A stretch of DNA of 64,000 nt from JAFNAG01 sp963824985 (GCA_963824985.1 CAWGRQ010000030.1:69875-133874), one strand, 5' to 3'. Shown: positions 1 to 9,173, counted from the first letter of the stretch. Notes: generated by a model from the letters alone, not told the origin. Numbers and translations are program-made.

Positions 1-171
1 AAGCAGATCCGGCTTCAGTTCCGCAACCGCCTTAACGGCCTCGAAGCCATTCGCACATTCACCCACGATTTCAACATCCCGATGGGCCGAAAGGTATTCG
101 CGCAGGATCCGGCGCGCCAGTTCTTCATCATCGATCAGGATGGCAGTGATCGCAGCGGAAGGGGTTGGCAT
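1..171 (-). CDS. Response regulator receiver domain (LytTR-type partner), partial
   Basis: Translating the reverse strand from the ATG at 171 gives 57 codons that run off the window edge. The protein begins MPTPSAAITAILIDDEEL and continues into a receiver-type beta1-alpha1-beta2 pattern; the acidic pair in IDDEE is the usual Mg2+-binding site at the end of beta1. The phospho-acceptor Asp would be just past the visible end (...ELKPDLL). It lies 100 bp downstream of a LytS-type kinase on the same strand, so it is very probably its cognate regulator. In this family the output domain is normally a LytTR DNA-binding domain, but that part is outside the window, so the output is inferred. Confidence 0.85.
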   Translation of the reverse strand, partial: MPTPSAAITAILIDDEELARRILREYLSAHRDVEIVGECANGFEAVKAVAELKPDLL

Positions 172-271
172 CTTTGAACTCAATCCGGATACGAAAAAGG
201 CGACATTCCAGTTGTTCTCTCCCGGGAATCAGCCGGGCGGCACGGGAACCGTCAAATCGGAAGGTTCCTTT

Positions 272-1321
272 TCAGGCCGGCATCCTGATTTCGGCGTGAA
301 ACATGCCGTCCTTTTCATAGGTATCGAGCCTGGCATCGCCGCCTTGAAGCGCCGTCAGGCGGCCGGAGACATTTGCCAGGCCAATCCCCTTGCTCTGGGG
401 CTGTTTGTGCCCGGCATCAACCGGATTGGCAATGCACACCGTCAATCGGCCGCCATGCCGCCTGGCTTGCACCGTGATCTCGCCCCCTTCGACGCGGGAG
501 GCGATGCCGTGGTTGACGGCATTCTCAATCAGCGGCAGCAACAGCAGCGGCGGCACCGGGCAGGAGCGGCTTTCTTCGTCAATTTCGAAATTCACCTTCA
601 GCCTTTGTCCGAACCGGATCCGCTCGATCTCCAGGTAGCCTTCGAGCAGCGACAATTCCTCGGCCAGGGGAATAACTCCAACCGGCGCCATCTGCAGGCT
701 CCGGCGGAGGAAATCAGACAGCAGCAGGCACATCCGGCGCGCCTTCTCCGGGTCGGAGGGAATCAGCGAAACGACAGAGTTCAGGCAGTTGAAAAGGAAA
801 TGAGGATCGATCTGGGCCTTCAGGGCTTTCAGTTCCGCCTCCTGAGCCAGGATCTTCATTTCGAGAGCCTTATGCTCCGCTTCCCGGGATTCGGCCGCCG
901 CGACCATGAGATAGCTCACGGCCGCGGCCAGGAAAAACAGGAGCACGCCCGCCGCCAGCAACAGCGGATAGGATCGGTTGAAAAGCGGGGCGGCCTGGGT
1001 GAAGTCCGGCGCGCGGGACAGCAGCAGCGCCCAACCGCTGCCGGCGAACAGCCAGAGTGAGGCGGATATCATCGCCGCGGCACTCAGGACCGCGGCCAGC
1101 CGCAGCCGGCCGGATGTCCGCAAGGGGAAGCTGCGGCAGAGATACCACGCGGGAAGGCACTGGAAGGCGTAGATGGCGCACAGCGGCAGGATGAGCGCGA
1201 GGGCGAGCCGCCAGGGGCCGGAGTCTGCCAGGTGGACCAGTGCCGTCAGCAGCAGCGCCACAGGAATCCACGCTGCCATATACCATCCAAGTCGATGCCT
1301 CCGTGCCAGTATCGGGTGCAT
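272..1321 (-). CDS. LytS/YehU-type sensor histidine kinase
   Basis: A 349-residue membrane kinase. The N-terminal about 145 residues contain about four hydrophobic segments, then a short helical linker leads to the His_kinase (PF06580-type) motif IDPHFLFNCLNSV, with the likely phospho-accepting His at residue 174. An N-box (IENAVNHGI) and a glycine-rich G-box (GIGLANVSGRL) follow, giving an HATPase_c domain. There is no periplasmic PAS or Cache domain, so sensing is probably through the membrane segments or by a partner. The ATG lies 3 bp after the stop of the LiaF-like gene, and the receiver gene follows, so the three form an operon. LiaF-like proteins regulate envelope-stress kinases in Firmicutes; a similar link here is inference. 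Confidence 0.88.
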   Translation of the reverse strand: MHPILARRHRLGWYMAAWIPVALLLTALVHLADSGPWRLALALILPLCAIYAFQCLPAWYLCRSFPLRTSGRLRLAAVLSAAAMISASLWLFAGSGWALLLSRAPDFTQAAPLFNRSYPLLLAAGVLLFFLAAAVSYLMVAAAESREAEHKALEMKILAQEAELKALKAQIDPHFLFNCLNSVVSLIPSDPEKARRMCLLLSDFLRRSLQMAPVGVIPLAEELSLLEGYLEIERIRFGQRLKVNFEIDEESRSCPVPPLLLLPLIENAVNHGIASRVEGGEITVQARRHGGRLTVCIANPVDAGHKQPQSKGIGLANVSGRLTALQGGDARLDTYEKDGMFHAEIRMPA

Positions 1322-1324
1322 ATC

Positions 1325-2008
1325 TCAGTTCCGGACTTCGATTCCACCCATAATGGCAAACCCTTTGATGAAAAGCGTTTTCGCGCTTCCGTCTCTCGGC
1401 GGCCGGGTCTTGTCCTCAAAGCCTCCCAGGATGGGAATTACGCTCGATCGGATGCTCCAGTCTTCGGGGACTTTGATCTCAATTCCGCCCCAGAACGCCA
1501 GCAACTGGAAGGCTGCTTCCCCATCCTTGATTGAAGCCTGGCGAAGATCGATTTCACATCCACCCATTATGGCCGTCAGATCGCCGCCGCGAAAGCTTTG
1601 GCTGTTACAGGATCGGACCACACCGCTCATGATCGCGAATCCATTGACCACCTCTTCACTGCCCGCCGGGAGCCCCCGTTCCCGTTCCAGGGCCTGCCAT
1701 ACGATGCTGCCGCCAATCGCTACCAGGACAAGGGGCCAGTAGTCCCAGAGCGAAAAGCGCAGGTAATGAAGGTTGGCGAGCAGCAGCAGCGCGCCCGCCG
1801 CCGAGAGAATCACGCCGGATCCGAGCCCGGAGGCGTGCCCCGCCCAAAGAATCTGCATGATTCCGACGACGATCAGGATCGCCGGCCAGAATCTCCAAAC
1901 GTCGCCCAGGCGCATGATGTGCAGATTATCGAGCGTCAGGAGAATGCCGAAGCCGATGGCGCAGAGCCCCAACACCAGTTGCGGGCTCAACCTCGAGTGC
2001 CTATCCAT
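1325..2008 (-). CDS. LiaF-like membrane protein (LiaI/LiaF transmembrane region plus C-terminal beta domain)
   Basis: A 227-residue protein. Residues about 8-110 hold four hydrophobic segments (for example WRFWPAILIVVGIMQILW and DYWPLVLVAIGGSIVWQAL), as in the DUF5668/LiaI-LiaF region. The C-terminal half has the glycine-rich repeated strands of the LiaF C-terminal domain (GFAIMSGV, LTAIMGGCEIDL, LLAFWGGIEIKVP, GFAIMGGIEV). The ATG at 2008 is preceded by GGAGGG; a longer reading would start at a TTG that is part of this ribosome-binding site. It is first in an operon with the kinase and response regulator. A role in envelope-stress sensing is inferred from family and context. Confidence 0.82.
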   Translation of the reverse strand: MDRHSRLSPQLVLGLCAIGFGILLTLDNLHIMRLGDVWRFWPAILIVVGIMQILWAGHASGLGSGVILSAAGALLLLANLHYLRFSLWDYWPLVLVAIGGSIVWQALERERGLPAGSEEVVNGFAIMSGVVRSCNSQSFRGGDLTAIMGGCEIDLRQASIKDGEAAFQLLAFWGGIEIKVPEDWSIRSSVIPILGGFEDKTRPPRDGSAKTLFIKGFAIMGGIEVRN

Positions 2009-2183
2009 AGGTCCCTCCAAAGTGTGTATCCGATACCAGGATACGGAGGATATCGCGCCGGCGCCTTACGTTTTCGGTGAAAGACGGGAAAATGCCGGTG
2101 ATTGACGCCGGCCGGCCCGTTTTGCCGACGCGCGCGGCGCTGACGGCTCGGGCGACCTAGCCTGTGGCGTCGGCAGCCGATCG

Positions 2184-4193
2184 TCAGGTGCGCGTGGCTT
2201 CGTCCACCCGGCGCACCGATTGGAACCAGAGGTAGAGACACAAACCTACAAACAGGAGCGCGGAAATGCCTTGCGCGACCATGTCGTTATCGTAGAACGG
2301 CGTCTTGATCTTATCCTCCGCATACCAGGGGAAGAGGCGGAGCGCGGCGCCGAACACGCCGCCCAGCGCGCCTCCCGCCATGAGTCCCGAGGCGATGATC
2401 ACCCCCCGCTCCCGCATGGTCGCGCCGCGGTGGCCGCCCGCCCGTTCTGATCGCTTCCCGATCCAATGGGCCAGAAACCCGCCGACCAGGGCCGGCGTGT
2501 TCAGTTCGAGCGGCAGGTACATGCCGAGAGCGAAAATCAGTGCCGGAACACCCAGCATCTCCATCACGAGGGTGCTCATGGCGCCGACTCCGAACAGAAG
2601 ATAGGCCACGGGCTGGCGGCTCATGAAACCTTCAACCAGAGCCTTCATGATAGAAGCCTGCGGCGCCGGCAACACCACGCGCGGGTCCCCTGCCACCGCT
2701 TCCCCGAATTGAAACGCACGTGCGAGCAGAACGATGGTCAGGCCGGCCGCAACCGCCGAGGCGATGATGCCGAGAAATTTCACCCTCTCCTGCGCGGAAG
2801 GGGTTGACCCGAGCCAGTATCCGGTTTTGAGGTCGGTGATCGCCTGCCCGGATACGGACAGTGCCGTACACACCATCCCGGCAATGGCCATCACGAAGAA
2901 CATGCCGGTCGTCCCGGAGAGCCCGAAGCGCAGCAGGACCACCGAGGAGGTGATGATCGTCAGCATCGTCATCCCGGAAACCGGATTCCGCGCCGTGGTG
3001 GCGATGGCATTGGCGGCCACGGAGGCGAAGAAAAAGGAAAAGAACACGGAGAGCAACAGGCCGGCGGCGATGATGGTGATCGAACCATCGAGATTCCCGA
3101 GGAAGACAGCCTCCGCAATCGCGCTTAAGACAATGCCGATGAGAATTGCCATGACGGGGATGTCGCGGTCCGTCCTGTCCAAACCCTTGGCTTCCCCATG
3201 GCGGAAGGCGCGAAAGGCGATGGCAAAAGAGCCGGCGACGATCTTCAGGGATTTGATAATGCCGAAGATCCCGGCCGTGGCGATCGCGCCGACGCCGATG
3301 AACCGGACATAGCCGCGAAATATCTGGGTGGCCGTCATGCCGGCAATCGGTGTCGCCGCGGGGTACACCGCGATTTCGGGAAAGTGCTGGCCCAGCAGCC
3401 AGATCATCGGCACCAGGACGAAGTTGGCCAGAACACCCCCCGCGCACAACACCATTGAGGAGCGCAGGCCCATGACATATCCCAGCCCAAGAATGAAGCC
3501 GATGGCATCGAAGTTGAAAACCATCTTGGCGCGTTCGGCGAGGTCTCTGACAACCGGGATGAACTGGAAATCGACATATTCCCGCCAGACCTGGAACGTA
3601 GTCACGAAAAAGTCGTAGACGGCGGCAATGGCGGTCGCCTCCAGCAGGAGGCGGGCCTGGGAGCCCCCCTTCTCGCCGGTGACCAATACTTCGGTAATGG
3701 CCGTGGCTTCAGGGTAAAGGAGCTGCCCGTGGGTTTCGCACACAAAATAGCGGCGCAGGGGAATCAGGAACAGCATCCCCATGCAGCCGCCGGCGAGGCA
3801 GATAAAGATCGTCTGGACCGGGTGCGGATCGAGCTTGAGGATGTAGAGCGCGGGCAGGGTGAAAATCGCTCCGGCCACGACACTCCCCGCGACGCCGCCG
3901 ATGCCGGTGATGATCACGTTCTCCAGGAGACTGGACCGGCGCCGGTACATGCGTGCCAGCCCGATCGCCAGGATGGAGATGGGAATGGCCGCCTCCATGA
4001 CCTGCCCCACCTTCAGGCCGGAATAGGCCGACGCGACACTGAAGATCACACAGAAGATGATCCCCCACAGAACGGATCGCCAGGTGGTTTCCGGAACCAC
4101 CGCTTCCGGAGGCACCATCGGCCGGTAGACCGTCCCCGGTTCCAGTGGCTTGTAGGCGTTGTCAGGGAGTTGAGTGGCCTCCCGTGCTTCCAT
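2184..4193 (-). CDS. OPT family oligopeptide transporter
   Basis: A 669-residue polytopic membrane protein with more than a dozen hydrophobic segments along its whole length. It opens with a short cytosolic tail, then TTWRSVLWGIIFCVIFSVAS and SGLKVGQVMEAAIPISIL, which match the first transmembrane pair of bacterial OPT (YsaA/EspB-type) transporters. The length matches the family. OPT proteins are secondary importers of oligopeptides or metal chelates; the substrate cannot be read from the sequence. It is transcribed in the same direction as the LiaF operon but is separated from it by about 175 bp, so co-transcription is uncertain. The intergenic region upstream contains three palindromes. Confidence 0.9.
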   Translation of the reverse strand: MEAREATQLPDNAYKPLEPGTVYRPMVPPEAVVPETTWRSVLWGIIFCVIFSVASAYSGLKVGQVMEAAIPISILAIGLARMYRRRSSLLENVIITGIGGVAGSVVAGAIFTLPALYILKLDPHPVQTIFICLAGGCMGMLFLIPLRRYFVCETHGQLLYPEATAITEVLVTGEKGGSQARLLLEATAIAAVYDFFVTTFQVWREYVDFQFIPVVRDLAERAKMVFNFDAIGFILGLGYVMGLRSSMVLCAGGVLANFVLVPMIWLLGQHFPEIAVYPAATPIAGMTATQIFRGYVRFIGVGAIATAGIFGIIKSLKIVAGSFAIAFRAFRHGEAKGLDRTDRDIPVMAILIGIVLSAIAEAVFLGNLDGSITIIAAGLLLSVFFSFFFASVAANAIATTARNPVSGMTMLTIITSSVVLLRFGLSGTTGMFFVMAIAGMVCTALSVSGQAITDLKTGYWLGSTPSAQERVKFLGIIASAVAAGLTIVLLARAFQFGEAVAGDPRVVLPAPQASIMKALVEGFMSRQPVAYLLFGVGAMSTLVMEMLGVPALIFALGMYLPLELNTPALVGGFLAHWIGKRSERAGGHRGATMRERGVIIASGLMAGGALGGVFGAALRLFPWYAEDKIKTPFYDNDMVAQGISALLFVGLCLYLWFQSVRRVDEATRT

Positions 4194-4253
4194 CGGGGCC
4201 TCCTATTAAGAGACTGTCTCAATCCTGTAAGTCCCAGAGGGACGCCGGGAAAG

Positions 4254-4426
4254 TAGCCGGGGGCGAGCCGCGCAGCGGCGCTGCCCCCGGCTATGGCAAG
4301 CACAGTGTCAGAGCCATGGCAGGGGCGACGGAAATCATTCACTTTTAGATGCTTTCCGTCGCCCCTGCCGGGGCTCTTGATCAAAATTCCCTGAACCCCG
4401 GGCTTCGCTTTGCTTGCCCGGGGCTA
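4254..4426. repeat. Three REP-like palindromes in the OPT/DUF362 intergenic region
   Basis: The 363-bp gap 4194-4556 holds no credible gene but three strong palindromes. 4254-4293 is a hairpin with TAGCCGGGGGC against GCCCCCGGCTA arms. 4318-4369 has a perfect 17-bp stem (GGCAGGGGCGACGGAAA and its complement) around an 18-nt loop. 4396-4426 is CCCCGGGCTTCGC...GCTTGCCCGGGGCTA. The last one, read on the reverse strand, has the same layout as the sequence split by the two IS110 copies in this window, so it looks like an unoccupied IS110 target. Roles could be REP-like transcript stabilisation or termination; none is shown. Confidence 0.8.
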
Positions 4427-4556
4427 TTGTCCCCGGCCCTTCCAGGGCTGGAATCGCGGGAATTTCATCCAGCTCAGGAGTTTTGAGATATTCTCTACGG
4501 AATAGGCCCGAGAATAAGGGGGTTCGGCTTAAAAGGGCAAGCAGAAAAAATATGGC

Positions 4557-5540
4557 TTAGCCTTGGGCGAGAATTCCCTTAAGCGTATCGGCATAGGCGC
4601 GGCTTTCGGCGTCTCCGGTCACGATTTCGATCTGATCCGCCTTCCCCACCCCGAGGCCGAGCTCCACGGCGCGCTGGATCTGCTCCTGCTCGAATATTTT
4701 CGTTGACATGATGGCGTCATTCGAACCCAGCTGCTTGAGAATCGCAAGTCCAACGGCATCGATGGCAATGCGATCGGTTCCGGCAACGATGACTCCGGCT
4801 GTAACCTGCTTGCCCCGGGAGGGGCCGCCGTCGACGAACACTTCCATGCCGTCCATCACGATCAGCTGCGGTTTGAAGGCCTGGTGGATCTCGGCGATCA
4901 TGCGGCGCATGTGAGTCTGGCGGGCGCCGTGCAGTTCGCGCATGAGGTTCTTGTTGGTGACGCCGACGGCCAGTTTGATCGACATGCTGAAAATGCCGCC
5001 GGAACCATGGGTCTTGAGGCAGCAGGTCCAGAGGAGATATTCGGCCTCGGTGACCGGCCTGGCAACCAGAAAGCCGTTTTGCCAGTGATTCCCCGGCGGA
5101 TTGCATTGAACCCAGCCGTCCCCGGTCAGATCTTCGAAATTGATGACCTCAAACCCGAGTTCCTGTGCCAGTCCGGGAACCCCTTTCGCCTCGATCACCG
5201 ACTTGGTCAGCGGTGGGCCGCTACGATCCCCGACAGCGATCCGTGTAGCCCCGCGACCCTTCATCTCGAGCACCAGTTGGCGAAGCGTATCGTTGTGCGT
5301 TGACCCGGGTGTGGGATCCGCCGTGTTGAGATTGGGCTTTATCAGAACTTTTTTCCCTTTCGGCGAGGGGACCTCGAGCAGTCTCAGTGCCGTCTCAATG
5401 CCGCGCGCCCGGTCCTTGGTCCTGATCAGGGCCACTCTTGCGCCGGCCTGGGCGCTCCCCGATGCCGGGTATCCCCGGCCAAAGATCGAAAGGGCCGCGG
5501 CTCCGGCTGCAGACTGTTTCAGGAATTCACGACGTTTCAT
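4557..5540 (-). CDS. DUF362 domain protein with Tat signal
   Basis: A 327-residue protein. The start at 5540 is preceded by GGGAGGGG and opens with MKRREFLKQSAAGAAALSI, a twin-arginine (Tat) signal with RR at residues 3-4; an in-frame start 17 codons upstream would bury this signal and is rejected. The mature part has the DUF362 pattern: VLIKPNLN near the N-terminus, then VGDRSGPP, LKTHGSGGIFSMSIKLAVGV and MDGMEVFVDGGPSRGK. Family members often act as or beside iron-sulfur proteins, but no ferredoxin-type Cys cluster is visible here. The gene lies 34 bp after a small secreted protein on the same strand, probably in one operon. Enzymatic function is unknown. Confidence 0.85.
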   Translation of the reverse strand: MKRREFLKQSAAGAAALSIFGRGYPASGSAQAGARVALIRTKDRARGIETALRLLEVPSPKGKKVLIKPNLNTADPTPGSTHNDTLRQLVLEMKGRGATRIAVGDRSGPPLTKSVIEAKGVPGLAQELGFEVINFEDLTGDGWVQCNPPGNHWQNGFLVARPVTEAEYLLWTCCLKTHGSGGIFSMSIKLAVGVTNKNLMRELHGARQTHMRRMIAEIHQAFKPQLIVMDGMEVFVDGGPSRGKQVTAGVIVAGTDRIAIDAVGLAILKQLGSNDAIMSTKIFEQEQIQRAVELGLGVGKADQIEIVTGDAESRAYADTLKGILAQG

Positions 5541-5574
5541 ATTCCCCTCCCACCTGATCGTCCCCAGGTGTTCG

Positions 5575-6039
5575 TCACATCCGCGAGGCAATAAGTTTAG
5601 CGATGGCCACCAGTTGTTCCAATGGCAGCCGGGCGCTGGATTTGTCTTCGAGTTCGGTGTTGAGCACTATGGTGAAGGAGCCCTTGCGGAAGGCCAATAT
5701 ATACAGGGGCGGTCCATCGGCGGGACCGACAAAAGCCTCCTCGCCGACACCCTTAAGGCTGGATTTGAATCCACTGCGCGAGGACCGGGCGCTGCTGAAC
5801 GCGCTCGCTGGATAAAAACTTACCGACAGGATGATCTTGCCATCCGGGCGGGCAAAATTAAGGTCGCCGTCCGCCTCCTCCGTCTTCGGGACCAGCTTGA
5901 CGCCTGTGATTCCGGTGACCTTCTGAACATCCGCACCATGGATATACTTGTCGTACTGGCTCTGGCTGGCAAGCCGCGTGGCCGCCACCCCCCCCAGCAT
6001 AAGTGTTGCCACCAGAATGGTTGCTGCCTTAGCTCCCAT
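5575..6039 (-). CDS. Small secreted protein of unknown function
   Basis: A 154-residue protein starting at an ATG preceded by GGGAGGTTCCG. The first 22 residues (MGAKAATILVATLMLGGVAA) form a hydrophobic export signal. The mature part contains DVQKVTGITGVKLVP, then a charged segment and a small alpha/beta region ending LPLEQLVAIAKLIASRM. The order resembles small periplasmic proteins that follow the pattern 'ditkvtGi.gvk.v....ga.g.lnFa', but no named family is claimed. It is the first gene of a probable two-gene operon with the DUF362 protein, suggesting that both act outside the cytoplasm. Confidence 0.7.
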   Translation of the reverse strand: MGAKAATILVATLMLGGVAATRLASQSQYDKYIHGADVQKVTGITGVKLVPKTEEADGDLNFARPDGKIILSVSFYPASAFSSARSSRSGFKSSLKGVGEEAFVGPADGPPLYILAFRKGSFTIVLNTELEDKSSARLPLEQLVAIAKLIASRM

Positions 6040-6282
6040 CGGAACCTCCCATACTCACGGGCTCTATTTGACAAAGGAGTCGCTTTAGTCTGCCAGACTA
6101 CCGCTTTGTCCGCAAACCCTCAATTTAAATCAGCGGCTGCCGCCCTTTTATTGAATTGCACCGGTTCGACTCGATGCGGCATACTCAGCAACGAGTCCCG
6201 CCCGGCCAGGGATGCGGCCTGCAGTGTGTTTCCCGGCGACGGGGATGGTTTCCGGCCAACAGCATGACAAGGGGGATGCAGG

Positions 6283-8343
6283 GTGCCCGACCACAGGATT
6301 GACATTGCACAACTCGCCATCAACACCATCCGCACGCTCTCCATGGACGCGGTCCAGGCGGCCAACTCCGGCCACCCCGGAGCGCCTATGGGAATGGCTC
6401 CGACCGCCTACTGCCTCTGGCAGAACTTTCTCCGTTACGATCCCGAAGATCCGCTGTGGCCCGATCGCGATCGGTTTGTTTTGTCGGCCGGGCACGCGTC
6501 GATGCTGCTCTATTCCATCCTGCACCTAACCGGTGTTAAAGCGATCAACCCGCAGAAAGAACCTTCAGCAGAGCCGGCGGTAAGCCTCGAAGACATCAAA
6601 CAGTTCCGGCAGCTCGACAGCAGATGCCCGGGCCACCCGGAGTATCGATTGACGGCCGGGGTCGAGACCACCACGGGACCGCTTGGCCAGGGGGCGGCCG
6701 CGAGTGTCGGGATGGCGATCGCCGGACGCTGGCTGGCCTCCTACTTCAATCGCCCCGGGTTCGACCTGTTCGGCTACCGGGTGTATGCACTCGCCGGTGA
6801 CGGATGCATGATGGAAGGGGTGGCCTCGGAGGCGGCTTCCCTGGCCGCACATCTGCGTCTGGCGAACCTGTGCTGGATTTATGACAGCAACCGGATCACC
6901 ATCGAAGGGCACACCGACCTTGCCTTTACAGAGGATGTCGGCACCCGTTTTGCCGCCTACGGATGGAATGTGACCCGGGTCGCCGACGGCAACGATCTCG
7001 TGGCGCTTGACGAGGCGTTCCGCAACCTGCAGCAGCCCCAGGACCGCCCGACACTGATCATTGTGAAGAGTCATATCGCCTATGGTGCACCCACCAGGCA
7101 GGACACAAGCGCCGCACACGGCGAACCGCTGGGCGAAGAGGAAATCCGGCTGACCAAGCGCGCCTATGGCTGGCCGGAAGACGCCAAATTCCTGGTGCCC
7201 GAGGAAGTGCCGGTTCATTTCCGGAATGGCATCGGCTTGCGCGGAAGGCAGTCACACGATGTCTGGAAACGGACTTTCGCGGCCTACGGGGAACGTCATC
7301 CGGAACTGGCAAATGATCTTCGCATGATGCAGGCGGGAGAATTGCCCGCAGGCTGGGACCTGGACGTCCCGGTGTTCGCCGCCGACGCCAAGGGCATGGC
7401 AAGCCGCGAGGCCTCGGGCAAGGTATTGAATGCCGTCGGCAGAAAAATCCCCTGGCTGATCGGCGGTTCGGCCGACCTGGCCCCCTCAACGAAAACCCGC
7501 CTGACGTTCGAGGGCGCCGTAGACTTCGCGGAGGGCTCACCCGGAGGCCGCAATTTCCACTTCGGGGTCCGGGAACACGCCATGGGTTCCATCATCAACG
7601 GGCTATCGCATTGTGGCTTCCGTCCCTATGGCGCCACCTTCCTCGTTTTCAGCGACTACATGCGCGGAGCCATACGTCTGAGCGCGCTGATGGAGGTCCC
7701 AGTTACGTATGTATTCACCCACGATTCCATCGGTGTGGGCGAAGATGGGCCGACCCACCAACCAGTGGAGCAGATCCCTTCGTTGCGCGCCATACCCGGG
7801 CTGATCACCATGCGTCCAGCGGACGCAAACGAGGTCGCGGAGGCATGGCGTCTGATCCTTCAGCTGCACCGCAGGCCCATGGCTCTCATTCTCAGCCGCC
7901 AGGCGCTCCCGACGTTGGATCGGACCAGGTATGCTTCAGCTGCGGGGCTGGCCCGCGGCGCCTATGTTCTCGCCGGTTCCGCCGATGAATCCCCCGAAAT
8001 TCTGCTGATGGCAACCGGGAGCGAGGTGGCCCTCTGTGTGCGGGCTTATGAGTCGCTTCAGGCCGAAGGCATCCGGGCCCGCCTGGTCAGCATGCCGTCA
8101 TGGGAACTGTTCGAGCAGCAGGATCAGTCCTACCGCGACAGCGTGCTGCCTCCCGGGATCACGGCCCGCGTCGCCGTGGAAATGGCGTGCAGCCTGGGGT
8201 GGGAGCGCTACCTGGGACAGAGAGGCACAATGATCGCCATGCGTAGTTTCGGCGCCTCGGCCCCGATAAAGGACCTGCAACGCAGGTTCGGATTCACCCC
8301 CGAGCGGATCGTCGCCGCAGCCAAAGAGCTGCTGCACGTCTGA
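6283..8343 (+). CDS. tkt: Transketolase
   Basis: A 686-residue protein starting at GTG, with GGGGG upstream. It interconverts sugar phosphates in the pentose phosphate pathway, transferring two-carbon units with thiamine diphosphate and Mg2+. Visible signatures are ANSGHPGAPMGMAPTAY near the N-terminus, the ThDP motif GDGCMMEG at residue 172 with the paired Asn at 203 (YDSN), a central pyrimidine-binding domain (GVREHAMG, FVFSDYMRGAIRLSAL) and a C-terminal domain. The length fits bacterial transketolase. It also supplies erythrose 4-phosphate to DAHP synthase, which is encoded 13 kb away in this window. No operon partner adjoins it. Confidence 0.96.
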   Translation: MPDHRIDIAQLAINTIRTLSMDAVQAANSGHPGAPMGMAPTAYCLWQNFLRYDPEDPLWPDRDRFVLSAGHASMLLYSILHLTGVKAINPQKEPSAEPAVSLEDIKQFRQLDSRCPGHPEYRLTAGVETTTGPLGQGAAASVGMAIAGRWLASYFNRPGFDLFGYRVYALAGDGCMMEGVASEAASLAAHLRLANLCWIYDSNRITIEGHTDLAFTEDVGTRFAAYGWNVTRVADGNDLVALDEAFRNLQQPQDRPTLIIVKSHIAYGAPTRQDTSAAHGEPLGEEEIRLTKRAYGWPEDAKFLVPEEVPVHFRNGIGLRGRQSHDVWKRTFAAYGERHPELANDLRMMQAGELPAGWDLDVPVFAADAKGMASREASGKVLNAVGRKIPWLIGGSADLAPSTKTRLTFEGAVDFAEGSPGGRNFHFGVREHAMGSIINGLSHCGFRPYGATFLVFSDYMRGAIRLSALMEVPVTYVFTHDSIGVGEDGPTHQPVEQIPSLRAIPGLITMRPADANEVAEAWRLILQLHRRPMALILSRQALPTLDRTRYASAAGLARGAYVLAGSADESPEILLMATGSEVALCVRAYESLQAEGIRARLVSMPSWELFEQQDQSYRDSVLPPGITARVAVEMACSLGWERYLGQRGTMIAMRSFGASAPIKDLQRRFGFTPERIVAAAKELLHV

Positions 8344-8472
8344 TCTTCAGGATCGCTGCTCCTGGAAAGCGAATTGCTTTCTTTCTTACAGACATCGCCC
8401 GACGAGGCGACGCCTCATAAAATAGGACAGTGTCGCCGGCCATTGGCTTGTGTCAAAACGTCACCGGCAAGG

Positions 8473-8757
8473 GCATCTGTTTAGCCGATGCTGAACAGCA
8501 GAACGCAAAGACGCAAGGACGCAAAGAGATTCCTTTCGGTTCGCGGGCATGGGCGGCCTTCGGCCGCATCCTTGGGCGAGCCGCGGGAGAAAGCGCAATC
8601 CTCCTGAGTAGCCGCTGCCCGCGCTTTCTCCCGCGGCTCGCCCAAGGATGCGCCAGCGCGAAGCGCTGCGCCCACGCCCGTTGCTCAGTGTCGATCTTTG
8701 CGTCCTTGCGCCTTTGCGTTTTGCTTCATCATCCATTTGATTTGGCTAAACAATTAC
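8473..8757 (+). mobile_element. MITE-like element, copy A (full length, 8-bp target duplication)
   Basis: A 285-bp non-coding element. One end begins GCATCTGTTTAGCC and the other ends GGCTAAACAATTAC, sharing the inverted core TGTTTAGCC. Inside each end are CGCAAAG-rich arms, and in the centre a perfect 32-bp stem (8565-8596 with 8621-8652). Direct repeats CGGCAAGG flank it at 8465-8472 and 8758-8765, evidence of transposition. ORFs inside are low-complexity translations of the CGCAAAG repeats. Other copies in the window are at 12573, 18619, 33734, 50237 and 56637. Confidence 0.85.
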
Positions 8758-9173
8758 CGGCAAGGACCCGGGCGTTTTTTATCTCTCCGACTTCGTTTTG
8801 GAAAGTGCTGTCGGACTCTTGCGGCAATCTGTCGATCGGTCATCTTGTCGACGGCTTCAATACCGATTATCCGTCCTCCAAGCGCCTCACTCTCAAGACG
8901 CTTTTCGATTTCGACTTTTGCCTCGCCGGGGCCAAATATCAGTATGGACTCGGCATCGCGTATACACGATATTACTTGATCATAGTATTTATTGAGATGG
9001 CCGGCATAGCGCTGGTCTCGCTGATCCTCGGCCGAGTCTTCCTGCGCTGCACCAGAATACCGGACATGCTTCTCCATTTCCGATTCGATCAAGTTTGTCT
9101 CTTCACCGTTGTCAGTGACACTTACGATGACCGTCTTCCTGTGGTCAATCCAAATGCCCACCTCTTTTCTCAT
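8754..9173 (-). CDS. Small conserved protein, possibly eRF1-domain-3-like
   Basis: A 139-residue protein. The start at 9173 has an excellent AGGAGGT site four bases upstream; the longer in-frame reading starts inside that leader. The pattern is VGIWIDHRKTVIVSVTD, then a charged region, GHLNKYYDQVISCIRDAES, ILIFGPGEAKVEIEKRL and VDKMTDRQIAARVRQHF. This matches my recollection of small bacterial proteins annotated as translational-machinery or eRF1-domain-3-like; the assignment is tentative. The last residues (after VRQHF) and the TAA stop come from DNA at and inside the end of MITE copy A, so the native C-terminus has been replaced or shortened slightly. The conserved core is intact, so the protein is probably functional. 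Confidence 0.65.
   Translation of the reverse strand: MRKEVGIWIDHRKTVIVSVTDNGEETNLIESEMEKHVRYSGAAQEDSAEDQRDQRYAGHLNKYYDQVISCIRDAESILIFGPGEAKVEIEKRLESEALGGRIIGIEAVDKMTDRQIAARVRQHFPKRSRRDKKRPGPCR

Noticed and set aside
5140..6267. 375-codon plus-strand ORF opposite the DUF362 operon
   Set aside because: It runs antisense to two genes with good starts and export signals.
8490..8530. CGCAAAG arrays as CRISPR or iterons
   Set aside because: Short degenerate heptamers inside a flanked transposable element, with no spacers or replication gene nearby.
8481..8736. ORFs in the CGCAAAG repeats (translations such as ASLRLCVFAFCF) in all MITE copies
   Set aside because: Low-complexity translations of the repeat arms present in both orientations and several frames; no ribosome-binding sites.
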